From assembly GCA_037447655.1 (NCBI GenBank), contig JBBHKE010001424.1, positions 62,001-126,000 on the forward strand: a stretch of 64,000 nt of DNA, read 5' to 3'. How positions within the stretch are numbered: the stretch's first letter is position 1; every line of letters begins with the position of its first letter. The position numbers and the translations under genes are program-made. The DNA comes from Zygnema cylindricum (Eukaryota; Streptophyta; Zygnematophyceae; Zygnematales; Zygnemataceae). Of this stretch, positions 24,265-37,124 are shown piece after piece. Under the pieces are notes generated by a model that was not told the origin of the DNA, made no database searches, and was given only the letters and a program-made list of their open reading frames with translations.

Positions 24265-25973
24265 GTCTACACAGCTCATTGTTATTGGTGTTAAAAACAA
24301 TAGCGTAAACGTTGTTTTAACGTTAATAACGTTATTTTGTGTGTTTAATGAACATTGTAGTATTTATGTCCAAACAAGAACATCAACATTGATTTTGACA
24401 CTTAACGCCATTTTGTGTGTCAACTTTGTGGCGTATGCGTTGAGCCGTCATCGACTATTTCAAGTGCAATTGTACTACACCGCATCTCGCTATTAGCGTA
24501 CAGGTTTCTTTAGCGTATAGGAATAATTTCAATGATTTACGCTAATTAGGAATTTGAAAATTTTCAAAAAAAACATACATTCTAATTGTTTTCTAATGCT
24601 AATTTGGGTCTTTGAAAAAAAAAATGTCGGTCGCAAACATGCGTATACTAATATAGGTAACTTGTACAAAATCTGACAAATCGTACACAAATCGTACGTT
24701 CACACAGTCGAAACGTGATTGCTGGACGAATATGTGCGAACGTGATATTTGACAACCCGATTTCATCCCTTTTTTAGAGCGCATATTCTCATGCGTGCAC
24801 GGTTCTAAAACTCATTAATTATACCTTTTCACTTAAAAAGGTACAATTGTGTACGGTCTGACTCTTACCGTACACCATACTATTTAAATGACAACGTACT
24901 TTCGTTTTTACGCTAATTGGACAAAAAATCCTAAATGGCGTAAAGGAAAAAACAGAATAATTTATGTTATTTAAGAATTTGGAAAAAAAAAAGATGGACC
25001 GAATTAGCGTTCAATAAGCTAATAGCGATTGGCGGTGTACAGTACCATGACAGCATTCGCCGAGATACGTACTTATGGGGTTTGGAAATTGAACGGAATG
25101 TGTAAACTAGAGTAGAATCTAAAAATATTTTCGGTTACTTTACAGTATGTTGTTACCGTAGCAGCATAAACCAGGGGCGTTCCCGCTTTCCGCGGTTCCT
25201 TGCACTTCTGAACATGTGAACCTTTACGACCCACGAGGCCGCGAGCGCGCACGCTTCGGAAAACTAAATGCGGTTTCTCGGAAATCCGTACTGCTGGGCG
25301 TAGACTCCCTATTCCCACAGGAGCATTTGATTTTCCGAAAACTCATCGGAAAACGTACACGCATCGACGTCATCAAACATAGGCGCGAAAGCAAACCTGC
25401 ATTATTGAATGTTCGAAGGACGACGACGATGGTTCAAAGTCCTGCAATTGTTTCGCGAGTACAATGAACTAGTCATACGGATGTTGTTTTGGCTACGTCA
25501 GCTTTTCGGCGAAATACGCGACTTTAACCCGACTTCAAGATCCGACAATATTTTAAGGAAGCTCGTTTGTACGGTTTTCATAGAAAGCCGTACATTATTC
25601 CAACGTCCGTCTATTGCGGAAGTGATTTTTTTTCCGGTGGAATAGGCCATGAATGAAAAGATCGCCATTCGACAAATAGAAAGAAAGTTTTGCACGTACA
25701 AAGGATTTTATAAGTTTCGTATTGTTATCTAATTCGGAAAATCATCGGAATGGGAAATACTCCGGTGGGAATAGGCTATCACCGCCGCAATATGCGGAAT
25801 GCGTCGATTTGAAGCAAAAATCAAAAGTTGCGCACGGTTCGCGGCATTAAACGTACATGAGGTTAAAATAGGCGTACGTAAAAGCCACTCTGGCAGACAA
25901 AGGAAAATATTTTTTGTCGTGTTGGAAGAGATCAATGTTGTTCAATTTCATGAAAAAAATACACGGGAGTATG
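24265..25973. other. intergenic, no gene recognised
   Basis: ORFs up to 83 codons (25216-25467) lack motifs. GTAC-rich like its surroundings. Confidence 0.35.
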
Positions 25974-26139
25974 GGTATGTCCCCATGTACTTGTAATGTA
26001 TTTTAGCGCGGATCCGGCGGACCTGGTTTTTAAGTGTCCCTATGTGTGTAAGGACGAAATCGTTACTTACGTTGTGATGATTGTATACGTCAACAATACC
26101 CGTGACGGTTGTCAACGTCTACAATCTGCGTTGTCGCTC

Positions 26140-26512
26140 GTTTTTTTTTGAAGGAAAGATGCAAGATAAATTAAAAAGCACGATGGTAAACCATCTGAGT
26201 CCGAGGGTACAAAAGGGGTGGCATGGCCGAAATTGAAAAACTACCAGCAGAGGAATAAAATAACAGCACAACAAAAGCAAAAAGAAAACAACAAGGAAAA
26301 TAAAGGCACCCAAACACAATGAAAAGCACCGCAACTGACAAAACCAAAACTACAACCCCAACCCCAACCCAATTAGATAACTTCGAAAAGCAACCCCGTA
26401 AATCCCCCCATCACGAGGGAGCATGTTGAGGGAGTTTCGAAACCCGCCGACAATCCATAGTTGTAACAGCTGATCGGAGGAGAATAAAAGCTTGCACTCG
26501 TTATAAAGCCAC
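26140..26512. repeat. dispersed repeat inserted in the Harbinger-type element
   Basis: Has no counterpart in the 21592-22372 copy. 26150-26245 matches 12985-13095 in reverse, including the short hairpin. Possible retroposon tail. No coding sequence recognised. Confidence 0.45.
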
Positions 26513-26832
26513 AGATAAGCGTTCGCATGTCTTATCGTGACATTGTAGACGCACCGCCTTTGAGCCTGCGCCGTTTCACGATGAAGAAGATGCGCTTTGC
26601 CCCCCCTTTTGCGTCGCCTGTACAGTTGACGTGAAATGGCATGAGAATTTTGAGATCCGTGCAAAAAATAATTCTATACCGGCCGAAAACAGCCAAAACA
26701 AAACAAATTGTGTACTTTTCTTTGTTGTTCTAAATGCAAACGGACAGAACATAACGAGTTTTGTACTTTTCATTGTCGCTGAAAATCGTTTTATTTTTTT
26801 GAGAAATTTCAACACTTGCGAATACGTGTTCC

Positions 26833-27036
26833 TAGTGTTGGGTATCGGGTAAATTCATATCGCGATAATTTCGATAGTCAATATATCGAATATCGATCGA
26901 GTAGATTCCTCGACATATCGTAACGGGACCAATATAAATCATCGCGATATATATCTTAAAAACTGGGTGTCGTTACATTTAAAGTACGACAAATCGTACG
27001 GATACACCCCCCCCCCCACCCCCCGAGCACGCGCCA

Positions 27037-27091
<55 letters not shown>

Positions 27092-27233
27092 GAAAAAAAA
27101 TTAAAAAAAAAAATATCGCATAAATATCCAGATATTTAGCTTCCAGGTACATGGATTCGATATATGGATTATTGTTTACCTAAAATTCGATATATATCGA
27201 ATATAAGCAATTGGTCTTCGATACCCAACACTA
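26833..27233. mobile_element. hAT-type MITE copy 2 (401 bp, 8-bp TSD) with a 52-G run
   Basis: Termini TAGTGTTGGGTATCG and CGATACCCAACACTA. CGTGTTCC is duplicated at 26825-26832 and 27234-27241. Inside lie a C run (27007-27024) and a G run (27038-27089) following GCACGCGCCAC. The homologous site of copy 1 (GCGCGCCACAA then G) is also a G run, so the tract is part of the family. Its length may be an assembly or polymerase artefact. Confidence 0.92.
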
Positions 27234-27502
27234 CGTGTTCCTATTTGTTTGTTGATAATACTGTTACAAAACATATCACTGATGTGTTTTAAAGAAAAGT
27301 TTGAAGATGACGTTTTTTGTCGTGGCAGTGGGTCGAAAAACACAAGACGACAACATTTTTAGTACACTCTAAGTTTGACGATGACGCAAAATGAACTTCT
27401 ACTTTTTTCGATTATTTTTACGGTTGAAACTTACGCGCGCTACGGCGCTAAGTTTTTCAGGAAAACGATAGAAAAAAAACCCTTACTTTGGCACAAGGGG
27501 AT

Positions 27503-28521
27503 TACAATTGTGTGTCCTCCATTAGACTACAAAATTCAAGAAGCCTCAAGATAGTTGTTAACCAACCCACTTCCAATGGCAACCACTGCTGCCCAAGCAA
27601 ACAAGTTGACAATCTGCCTGCACCCCTATGCAGCCTAGACTCTCAGACTGGACTCTCCTGAGTCTGTAGGAAAAGAATCTCTGAAAACGCCCAACCAGGC
27701 GATTACTCATAAGGTGGCAAAGATGCCAAGTTTAAACAAACTCTCAAAGGGAGAGAGGTCACTACCTACCAAATTCTCTAAGTCCTAAACCCCTCTCACA
27801 ACCCCTATCTACTAATGTACGAACCAATCAAATAACTGTAAGGTACAAAAAGGTACTACGACCGATGTACGTTCTGTACGGCCAGTGTAAGGCAAGGCCA
27901 TTGCGTGGACGCCTGTCCACTTTTAACTCGTCATTATGTTCCTCAGAATTCTCGCGACCAAATGTCATCCCTCCACGTGACGCCACGTCATGCCACGTCC
28001 ATAAACGCCAAAGTGACCATTTTACGATCTCGGCAGAGATATATGCCGTCGGATTAAAGCCGACATTAAATGTCCGCGGTGGAAACAAATGTCCGATTTA
28101 TTTGTTTTGTGCGAGATAATGTTTGCACCATATAAAACTTGGTTCTATGTCTTTTCGTTCGTCACTCCGTTAATCGAATTCATAGTCTTAACAATGTTTA
28201 AATAATTATCAAACCTAATGTATCCTAACGGACTTATACGAGAGACTGGATAGAGCTAACGGCTACGCCGCGCTCTGCCGTTTAGAGGTTCGAGTCCTGC
28301 CGGACTCAACCTTTTGTTGAGAGTGACATAAGTCACTCTTTAGTCCTGCCTGGTGAGATAGGTTAGCCATGGCTCAGCCACCCTCTGTATCCCTCAATGA
28401 CTACAACAAGTATGGTGGTTAGAGAGAGGAGGTGGAGGCAGGCTGTTTGCCTTTTTCTTTTCCTATTTGTGTTGATCTATTTAGACCTAGAAAATACCAT
28501 AAAAATCTAATAATTTCAACA
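27503..28521 (-). mobile_element. copia family A LTR, minus orientation
   Basis: Reverse complement begins TGTTGAAATTATTAG at 28521 and aligns along about 1 kb with the LTRs at 28826 and 34177, diverging moderately. It directly follows a polypurine AAGGGGAG and the RNase H fragment, so it is the 3' LTR of a minus-strand element. It carries GGTTCGAGTCC at 28287-28297, a perfect Pol III B-box consensus. Confidence 0.85.
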
Positions 28522-28600
28522 CTCCCCTTATTTTCTAGTCTAACTTTGTCTTTAGTCCACACTTTTCTCTACAATATTTTAACTTGGGAGAAGGCACTGG

Positions 28601-28825
28601 TTAAGTCATTATATTAGCCACCATTTCCTCATCTGATTTATATACAAGATTCACAATCTTATTCTCAAAATTTTCTCTCTCAAAACTCAACCTTATGTCC
28701 ATATGCTTAACATTTAAATGATGTTTTTGATTAGCTGCAATTGCAATGGTATCTTGATTATCACAAAACACTTTATGCACCCCCTTCTTTATATACCCTA
28801 GTTGTTGCAACAAGGACTTGACCCA
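28601..28825 (-). pseudogene. copia RNase H fragment, cut by another element
   Basis: Minus-strand reading gives WVKSLLQQLGYIKKGVHKVF, CDNQDTIAIAANQKHHLNVK and the MDIRLSF region, ending NIMT. It is the C-terminal RNase H of the same family as 33435-34163. It is interrupted at 28826 by the family A LTR, which entered after the WVK codons. The remainder is not found nearby. Confidence 0.85.
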
Positions 28826-29834
28826 TGTTGAAATTACTAGTTTTATGTGGTATTTTCTCTGTCTGAATTTAGTACAAATATAAAAAGGAAATAGGCGGAC
28901 AGCCTGCCTCCGCCTCCTCTCTCTACCCACCATACTTATCGTAGTCACTGAGGGATGGAGAGGGTGGCTGAGCCATGGTTGTCCTAGCTTAAGGAGGTTG
29001 GGCTAAAGAGTGACTTATGTCACTCTCAACAAAAGGTTGAGTCCGGCATGACTCGAACCTCCGACCGGTAGAGCGCGGCTTAGCTGTTAGCTCTAACCAA
29101 GCTGTCGTAGAAGTCCGTTAGCATATGATAGGTTTGATATTTATTTAAACAGTGTTACAACCATGAATTCGATTAACGGAATTGCGAACGAAAGAACATG
29201 GAACCAAGTATTATATAGTGCGAACATTATCTCGCACGAAAACAAATGAATCGGACATTTGTTTTTACGACGGACATTCAATATCGAATCTAATCCGACA
29301 GCGTACATCGATGACGAGATCGCGGAATGGTCACTTTTGGCGTTTATGGACGTGGCATGACGTGGCGCCACGCGGAGGGATGGCATTTGGTTCCAAGAAT
29401 TCCGGCGAACAAAAGGACGAGTGAAAAGTGGACACGCGTCCACTTAATGTCGTTGCCGTACATGGGCCGTACAAAAAGTACATCGGCCAAAGTAATTTTT
29501 CTGTACCTTACAGTGATCTCTTTGGTTCGTACTTCAATAGATAGGGGTTGTGAGAGGGATTTAGGACTTAGATAATTTGGTAGATAGGAACCTCTCTCCC
29601 TTTGAGAGTTTGTATAAACCTGGCATTTTTGCCGACTCATAACTAATCGGCTCGTTGGCCGTTTTCAGTGATTCTTGTTGCTGCACACTCAGGGGAGTTC
29701 AGGTTGCAGAGGGGTGTAGTCAAACTGTCAATTTGCCCTTTTTGGCAACAGTGGTTGTGGCGTGAAGTGGGTTAGTTAAATACTATCTAGAGGCTTCCTG
29801 TATGCTGTAGTCCAATGGAGGACACATAATTGCA
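28826..29834 (+). repeat. copia family A 5' LTR (element A1)
   Basis: Starts TGTTGAAATTACTAG and is nearly identical to 34177-35183, the main indel being 2 bp. The 3' end is placed at ...ATTGCA, where family members stop agreeing. TATAAAC near 29611 is a candidate promoter TATA. No initiator-tRNA primer-binding site was recognised next to it. Confidence 0.85.
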
Positions 29835-29838
29835 AGTT

Positions 29839-32800
29839 ATGGGCCCACCCTCTAGGGTGCCCACCTTCACTAGATCTGGGTTCATCTATTGGGAAGCCAT
29901 GATGATGGGAGTTTTGTGTGAAAAACGATACTGGGGTATCGTCAGTGGACAAGTGAAACGTCCACCTTCGGAAACTCCACCAGGATTTGGAGGAGTAAGG
30001 TTCCCTGTAGGAACGAATGCCTCAGTCAAGGAGGTAGATGATGGGGACAGCAGTGTGTTCGAAAACGGGAAAGGGAAGGAGATACCCCTCACTCCTATTT
30101 CCATAGTACCGGGAGCGGCGACTGTGAAGACCACGGAGAACGATGCTCAAATGTGGGAGGATGTAAACATGGCTGCCAAGAACTTCATTCTCAAGCACCT
30201 CACTCAAGCTTTGGCCACTCCTCATCTTCACATTTACAAGTCCGAGGAGTTGTGGATGAGTTTGGTGGAGAATTATAGAGCCGGAACTATTCAGGTGCTT
30301 CAGTTGGCTGAGCAAAAGCTAGTGAGTTACACTTATAAACGAGGAAAGATGTTAGATTGCTGTAATGATCTTTCTTGTTTGTATATGGAGATGGAAAGTG
30401 CCGGATGGACAGGTACAATGAAAATGAAAGTTAACACTCTTATCATGAAGTTACCAGATGAGTTCGAAAACATAGTGTATCGAGCATAGAAAATGCCTGG
30501 TAGTTCATGGACATGGAATACAGTGGTCGGATGATACTTGTGCAGGAAAACACAATGGAGATTAGGAGAGGAGAAAAAAGCATTCAAGCTCTAGCAGCAG
30601 CACGGGACCGATGGGGGAAGGACCCGAAGTAACAATACAAAGGGGAAAGAGATCATCCTAAAGGACCGAGGCCCCCAAAGTGTCTTTGTCATTTTTGCAA
30701 AAAGCCGGGACACTTCATCGCAGATTGTGTCAAGCTGTCAGAGCTGAGGCTCCAAGAGAACCGTGGAGGGGGTTCTTCTGGAGGGAAGAAAAAGGCACTT
30801 GTTGTTACAAAGGTGATAGGAGAAACCGAGGATGAGTCCTCTGAGGAGGATGGGGAGCTTCTTCTTGACGAGAGTCTGGAGGGGAAGGAGATCCCTCGGA
30901 GACATAAGTGTGCCCTTGGAGCAATTCGGGAAGCTCCACAGGAAGGATGGATTATCGACTCAGGTGCATCTATGCATATGTGTCGCGATAAAGAACTCTT
31001 CACTAAGTTAAGGAAAATCCCTACTGTAGAGATAGAGTATGGGGATGGGAGAGTAGTTACTACAGATCTAGTGGGATCAGTAGATCTGAAAGTCATAGTG
31101 GAGGGTAAAACTTTTATACTTACATTCTCAGATGTACTCTACATTCCTCAGCTGAGTAAAAATCTTGTCTCTACGTCTGTGTTAGATGACAAAGAATTTG
31201 ATACCTTCACTCGAAAGGGAGTCTTTACAGCTAAGTATGGGGATGAAGTTTACTTCACGGCAGATAAGGGTAGCCAAGGAATGTTTAGGCTTAACTTGAG
31301 AAATTAAAAGAAGAATGCTTACTATGTTGGTGTTCCTAAGATTATGATTTGGCATAAGCGGTTGGGGCATGTGCATTTTGATAGGTTGAGGGAAATGAAA
31401 AGGCTTGGGGTAGTAGAAGGCATTCAGTTTGGGGATAATAAAATGATGGATGATTGAAGTGGTTGTGCTCAAGGTAAGGCTCACAGACTTCCATTTCCCA
31501 TAGCCGCCACATATAGAGGTGAGAAAGTGTTAGATTTGGTCCACACAGATATTTGGGGACCTGCAAAAGTACCTTCGGTTGGAGGAAAGAGGTTTATGAT
31601 GACAATAACCGATGACTGGTCTACGTACTCTAGAGTTTACTTTCTGAAAAAAAAGTCTGAAGCATCAATTTACTTCAAAGAATATAAAGCTTGGAGTGAG
31701 AAGTTGGATGAAACCTCCATTGAGAGGATAAGGAGTGATAATGGGGGGGAATATACCTCTAACCAGTTTGAGGAATATCTGAGAGATGAGGGAGTACAAC
31801 ACCAGATAACTGTAACATATAACCCGGAACAAAATGGGGTAGCTGAGAGGTTGAATTGAACACTAGGAGATAGTGTATCCAGTATGTTGGCCGATAAGAA
31901 AATATGAAAGAGATTTTGGGCAGAAGCAATGAATTGTGCCAATTACATTAAGAATAGAGTCCTTACATCAGCTGCAAACGGAGTAACACCTTATGAGAGA
32001 TTGGTTGGAAGGAAACCATATATCTCACACCTTAAAGTATTCAGTAGCCAAGTTTACAGTCTTGACACGGATAAAAATAACTGGAAACTAGATGCTAAGG
32101 GAAAACCTGGATACTTTGTGGGATACGATGAGGATGTTAAGGGATATAGAGTCTATGACTTAGAAAAGAAAGATATCAATCTGGTCAAACACTTAGTTGT
32201 CATGGATGAAGGGAAGTCATTTGACCCCTTCAAATATACAAAGGAGATAAGAATCAGATTTGAGTCCGAAAGTGAGGAGAACTCGGTCGTTTCGAAAGGG
32301 ACATGAGTGAAACCGTGATTGCAGATTCAGGGGAGATCCAAGATGTAAGAGACTCAACGGAAACCTCACATACTCTTATGGACTTCGAGGAGATATAAGA
32401 AGCGGGACAAGAACCGGCTTCAATGGACAGGGGAGCCGATGAGACAATGAGAAGAAACCCAAGACTTCCATCTATTCCAGCTTCGGAGTTTGAGGGAGGA
32501 AGGAGGAGCAGCTAACGGATACAAGAAAAACAAGCCGCTCATAAGGTAACTAAGCTGTCTCACCCAGATGAGCCCCAGTTTTACTCGGAGGCAGTGAATA
32601 GTCCAGAGAAAGAAAGATGGATTAGAGCCATAAATGATGAGATGGCTTCTATCATGGAAGCAAATACTTGGAAACTAGCGGATTGCCCTCCTGACAGAAA
32701 ACCTGTTGGGTGTAAATGGGTATTTAAACTAAAACTGAACCCAGATAATACCATTGAGAGATATAAGGCTCGATTGGTAGCGAAGGGGTACACCCAAAAA

Positions 32801-34163
32801 GAGTGGATTGACTATAAGGAGACCTTTGCTCCAGTTGTTCGGTTCCCCTCAGTAAGGATTCTCCTCAGTCTGGCAGCAGCGGAAGACATGGAAATTCACC
32901 AGATGGACATTAAGACTGCTTTTCTTAATGGTGAGTTAGAGGAAGAAATTTTTATAAGACAACCCGAAGGGTTCGTGGAAGAAGGAGAAGAGAGCAAAGT
33001 CTGCAGACTCATAAATTCCTTATATGGACTGAAGTTGGCTCCCCGACAGTGGAATAAGAAGCTAGATGAGTTTCTTACAGGTCTTGGATATATCCATATT
33101 AGCTTTGACCATTCTATCTATATGTTTGAAGATGAGAATGGTGCCATTTTTATTGCAATTTATGTGGATGATATGCTTGTGTTGAGTAAATCTTTGGAAA
33201 AAAATAATAAGTTAAAGAAAGATCTTGGAAGCAGATTTGATATGAAGGATTTAGGGGAGGCAAGATATATTTTGGGGATTCAGATGGAGAGAAATAGGGG
33301 GAAAAAGATTACCAGACTTACTCAGAAAGAAGCAATAGGTAATATGCTTGAGAAATTCCATATGGAAAATGCTAACAGTTGTACCACTCCCATGGACTTG
33401 AAAAAAAGTAAGTGATGGGAGTGTAGTAGGAGGAGTGATGATCTTAGATGATCACATGAGTCCAAAAGAAAGAGAATTTATGAAGTCTATCCCTTATAGA
33501 CAGGTCGTAGGAATTTTAATCTATTTTATGAATTGTACCAGACCGGACATAGCGACAGCGGTTGGAGTACTTAGTTATAGTCTTAATGATCTTAGCAAGA
33601 GAGAATGGGAGGCAGCCAAGAGAGTCATGAGATATCTGTTAGGAAACAGAAAGTTATGGTTGCATTTGGGAGGGGAGCACACTGACATCACTACTTGGAG
33701 TGATGCCAGTTATGGGGACGCACTTATGAGAAGATGCAGTTCTGGGTATGTGTTGTATGTTGGGGAAAGGGCTTGCTGTTGGAGCAGTAAGCAACAAAAG
33801 GTGATTGCTCAGTCTACTACGGAGGCTGAGTACATGGCCTCTTGTTCTGCTATAAAAGAGTTGATGTGGGTCAAATCCTTAATGCAAGAATTGGGGTATA
33901 TGAAGGAGGGAGTGCATGAAGTGTTTTGTGATAATCAAGATGCCATTGCAATTGCAGCTAATCCAAAACATCATTTTAAAGCTAAACATATGGACATAAG
34001 ATTAAGTTTTGGAAGAGAAAAAGTTGAAAATAACATCGTGAATCTTGTATATAGATCTGATGAGGAAATGGTAGCTGATATGATGACAAAACCGGTGCCT
34101 TCTCCCAAGTTAAAATATTGCAGGGAAAAGTGTGGATTAAAACTAAAATTTAAATTAGACTAG
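29839..34163 (+). pseudogene. copia family A gag-pol (element A1), broken
   Basis: In order: gag with a UBN2-like region (about 30165-30480); zinc knuckle CHFCKKPGHFIADC at 30687-30728; protease DSGA at 30957-30968; integrase with HKRLGHVHF near 31357, HTDIWGP near 31540 and RSDNGGEYTS near 31732; reverse transcriptase with YVDD at 33161-33172; RNase H (33435-34163). It is disrupted by stops (30487, after the gag YRA codons; 31305; near 31455; near 31857; others) and by shifts between gag and protease and within pol. Several breaks are shared with copy A2. Confidence 0.93.
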
Positions 34164-34176
34164 AAAATAAGTGGAG

Positions 34177-35183
34177 TGTTGAAATTACTAGTTTTATGTG
34201 GTATTTTCTTGGTCTGAATTTAGTACAAATAGAAAAAGGAAATAGGCGGACAGCCTGCCTCCGCCTCCTCTCTCTACCCACCATACTTATTGTAGTCACT
34301 GAGGGATGGAGAGGGTGGCTGAGCCATGGCTGTCCTAGCTTAAGCAGGTTGGGCTAAAGAGTGACTTATGTCACTCTCAACAAAAGGTTGAGTCCGGCAT
34401 GACTCGAACCTCCGACCGGTAGAGCGTGGCTTAGCTGTTAGCTCTAACCAAGCTGTCGTAGAAGCGTTAGCATATGATAGGTTTGATATTTATTTAAACA
34501 GTGTTACAACCATGAATTCGATTAACGGAATTGCGAACGAAAGAACATGGAACCAAGTATTATATAGTGCGAACATTATCTCGCACGAAAACAAATGAAT
34601 CGGACATTTGTTTTTACGACGGACATTCAATATTGAATCTAATCCGACAGCGTACATCGATGTCGAGATCGCGGAATGGTCACTTTTGGCGTTTATAGAC
34701 GTGGCATGACGTGGCGCCACGCGGAGGGATGACATTTGGTTCCAAGAATTCCGGCGAACAGAATGACAAGTGAAAAGTGGACATGCGTCCACTTAATGTC
34801 GTTGCCGTACATGGGCCGTACAAAAAGTACATCGGCCAAAGTAATTTTTCTGTACCTTACAGTGATCTCTTTGGTTCGTACTTCAATAGATAGGGGTTGT
34901 GAGAGGGATTAAGGACTTAGATAATTTGGTATATAGGAACCTCTCTCCCTTTGAGAGTTTGTATAAACCTGGCATTTTTGCCGACTCATAACTAATCGGC
35001 TCGTTGGCCGTTTTCAGTGATTCTTGTTGCTGCGGACTCAGGGGAGTTCAGGTTGCACAGGGGTGTAGTCAAACTGTCAGTTTGCCCTTTTTGGCAACAG
35101 TGGTTGTGGCGTGAAGTGGGTTAGTTAAATACTATCTAGAGGCTTCCTGTATGCTGTAGTCCAATGGAGGACACATAATTGCA
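34177..35183 (+). repeat. copia family A LTR shared by elements A1 and A2
   Basis: Acts as 3' LTR of A1 (preceded by AATAAGTGGAG, a weak polypurine tract) and as 5' LTR of the following internal region. About 1% different from 28826-29834, so insertion is recent. Confidence 0.88.
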
Positions 35184-35187
35184 AGTT

Positions 35188-37124
35188 ATGGGCCCACCCT
35201 CTAGGGTGCCCACCTTCACTAGATCTGGGTTCATCTATTGGGAAGCCATGATGATGGGTGTTTTGTGTGAAAAACGATACTGGGGTATCGTCAGTGGACA
35301 AGTGAAACGTCCACCTTCGCGAACTCCACCAGGATTCGGAGGAGTAAGGTTCCCTGTAGGAACGAATGCCTCAGCCGAGGAGGTTGATGATGGGGACAGC
35401 AGTGTGTTCGAAAACGGGAAAGGGAAGGAGACACCCCTCACTCCTATTTCCATAGTACCGGGAGCGGCGACTGTGAAGACCACGGAGAACGATGCTCAAA
35501 TGTGGGAGGATGTAAACATGGCTGCCAAGAACTTCATTCTCAGGCACCTCACTCAAGCTTTGGCCACTCCTCATCTTCACATTTACAAGTCCGAGGAGTT
35601 GTGGATGAGTTTGGTGGAGAATTATAGAGCCGGAACTATTGAGGTGCTCCAGTTGGCTGAGCAAAAGCTAGTGAGTTACACTTATAAACGAGGAAAGATG
35701 TTAGATTGCTGTAATGATCTTTCTTGTTTGTATATGGAGATGGAAAGTGCCGGATGGACAGGTACAATGAAAATGAAAGTTAACACTCTTATCATGAAGT
35801 TACCAGATGAGTTCGAAAACATAGTGTATCGAGTATAGAAAATGCCTGGTAGTTCATGGACATGGAATACAGTGGTCGGATGATACTTGTGCAGGAAAAC
35901 ACAATGGAGATTAGGAGAGGAGAAAAAAGCATTCAAGCTCTAGCAGCAGCACGGGACCGATGGGGGAAGGACCCGAAGTAACAATACAAAGGGGAAAGAG
36001 ATCATCCTAAAGGACCGAGGCCCCCAAAGTGTCTTTGTCATTTTTGCAAAAAGCCGGGACACTTCATCGCAGATTGTGTCAAGCTGTCAGAGCTGAGGCT
36101 CCAAGAGAACCGTGGAGGGCGTTCTTCCGGAGGGAAGAAAAAGGCACTTGTTGTTACAAAGGTGATAGGAGAAACCGAGGATGAGTCCTCTGAGGAGGAT
36201 GGGGAGCTTCTTCTTGACGAGAGTCTGGAGGGGAAGGAGATCCCTCCGAGACAGAAGTGTGCCCTTAGAGCAATTCGGGAAGCTCCACAGGAAGGATGGA
36301 TTATCGACTCAGGTGCATCTATGCATATGTGTCGCGATAAAGAACTCTTCACTAAGTTAAGGAAAATCCCTACTGTAGAGATAGAGTATGGGGATGGGAG
36401 AGTAGTTACTACAGATCTAGTGGGATCAGTAGATCTGAAAGTCATAGTGGAGGGTAAAACTTTTATACTTACATTCTCAGATGTACTCTACATTCCTCAG
36501 CTGAGTAAAAATCTTGTCTCTACGTCTGTGTTAGATGACAAAGAATTTGATACCTTCACTCGAAAGGGAGTCTTTACAACTAAGTATGGGGATGAAGTTT
36601 ACTTCACGGCTGATAAGGGTAGCCAAGGAATGTTTAGGCTTAACTTGAGTAATTAAAAGAAGAATGCTTACTATGTTGGTGTTCCTAAGATTATGATTTG
36701 GCATAAGCGGTTGGGGCATGTGCATTTTGATAGGTTGAGGGAAATGAAAATGCTTGGGGTAGTAGAAGGCATTCAGTTTGGGGATAATGAAATGATGGAT
36801 GATTGTAGTGGTTGTGCTCAAGGTAAGGCTCACAGACTTCCATTTCCCATAGCCGCCACATATAGAGGTGAGAAAGTGTTAGATTTGGTCCACACAGATA
36901 TTTGGGGACCTGCAAAAGTACCTTCGGTTGGAGGAAAGAGGTTTATGATGACAATAACCGATGACTGGTCTAGGTACTCTAGAGTTTACTTTCTGAAAAA
37001 AAAGTGTGAAGCATCAATTTACTTCAAAGAATATAAAGCCTGGAGTGAGAAGTTGGATGAAACCTCCATTGAGAGGATAAGGAGTGATAATGGGGGGGAA
37101 TATACCTCTAACCAGTTTGAGGAA
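35188..37124 (+). pseudogene. copia family A gag-pol (element A2), truncated in integrase
   Basis: Near-identical repeat of 29839-31780 at a constant offset of 5349 bp: gag, zinc knuckle, protease DSGA and integrase up to RSDNGGEYTSNQFEE. It shares with A1 the stop after the gag YRV/YRA codons (35836), the gag-to-protease frame change and the stop after NLSN/NLRN (36654). It lacks A1's stop in the DD-SGCAQGK stretch. Cut at 37125 by a family B LTR. Confidence 0.92.

Larger units (their letters stand above)
25974..27502 (-). mobile_element. inverted, nested copy of the Harbinger-type element
   Basis: In reverse complement it aligns with 21592-22372 in pieces: 26000-26135 with 22195-22330, 26515-26690 with 22010-22170, and 27275-27500 with 21605-21830. 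It is interrupted by 26140-26510 and by a hAT MITE at 26833-27233. Its outer right end is cut at about 27502 by a copia LTR. Confidence 0.75.

Noticed and set aside
28250-28310. Genuine tRNA gene in the copia LTR
   Set aside because: A T-arm-like stem and B-box are present, but no acceptor stem, D arm or anticodon arm can be folded.
30480-30500. Programmed recoding at the shared gag stop of the copia copies
   Set aside because: Other breaks shared by both copies, with more stops downstream, fit inheritance from a defective source better than a recoding signal. No slippery site or pseudoknot was evident.
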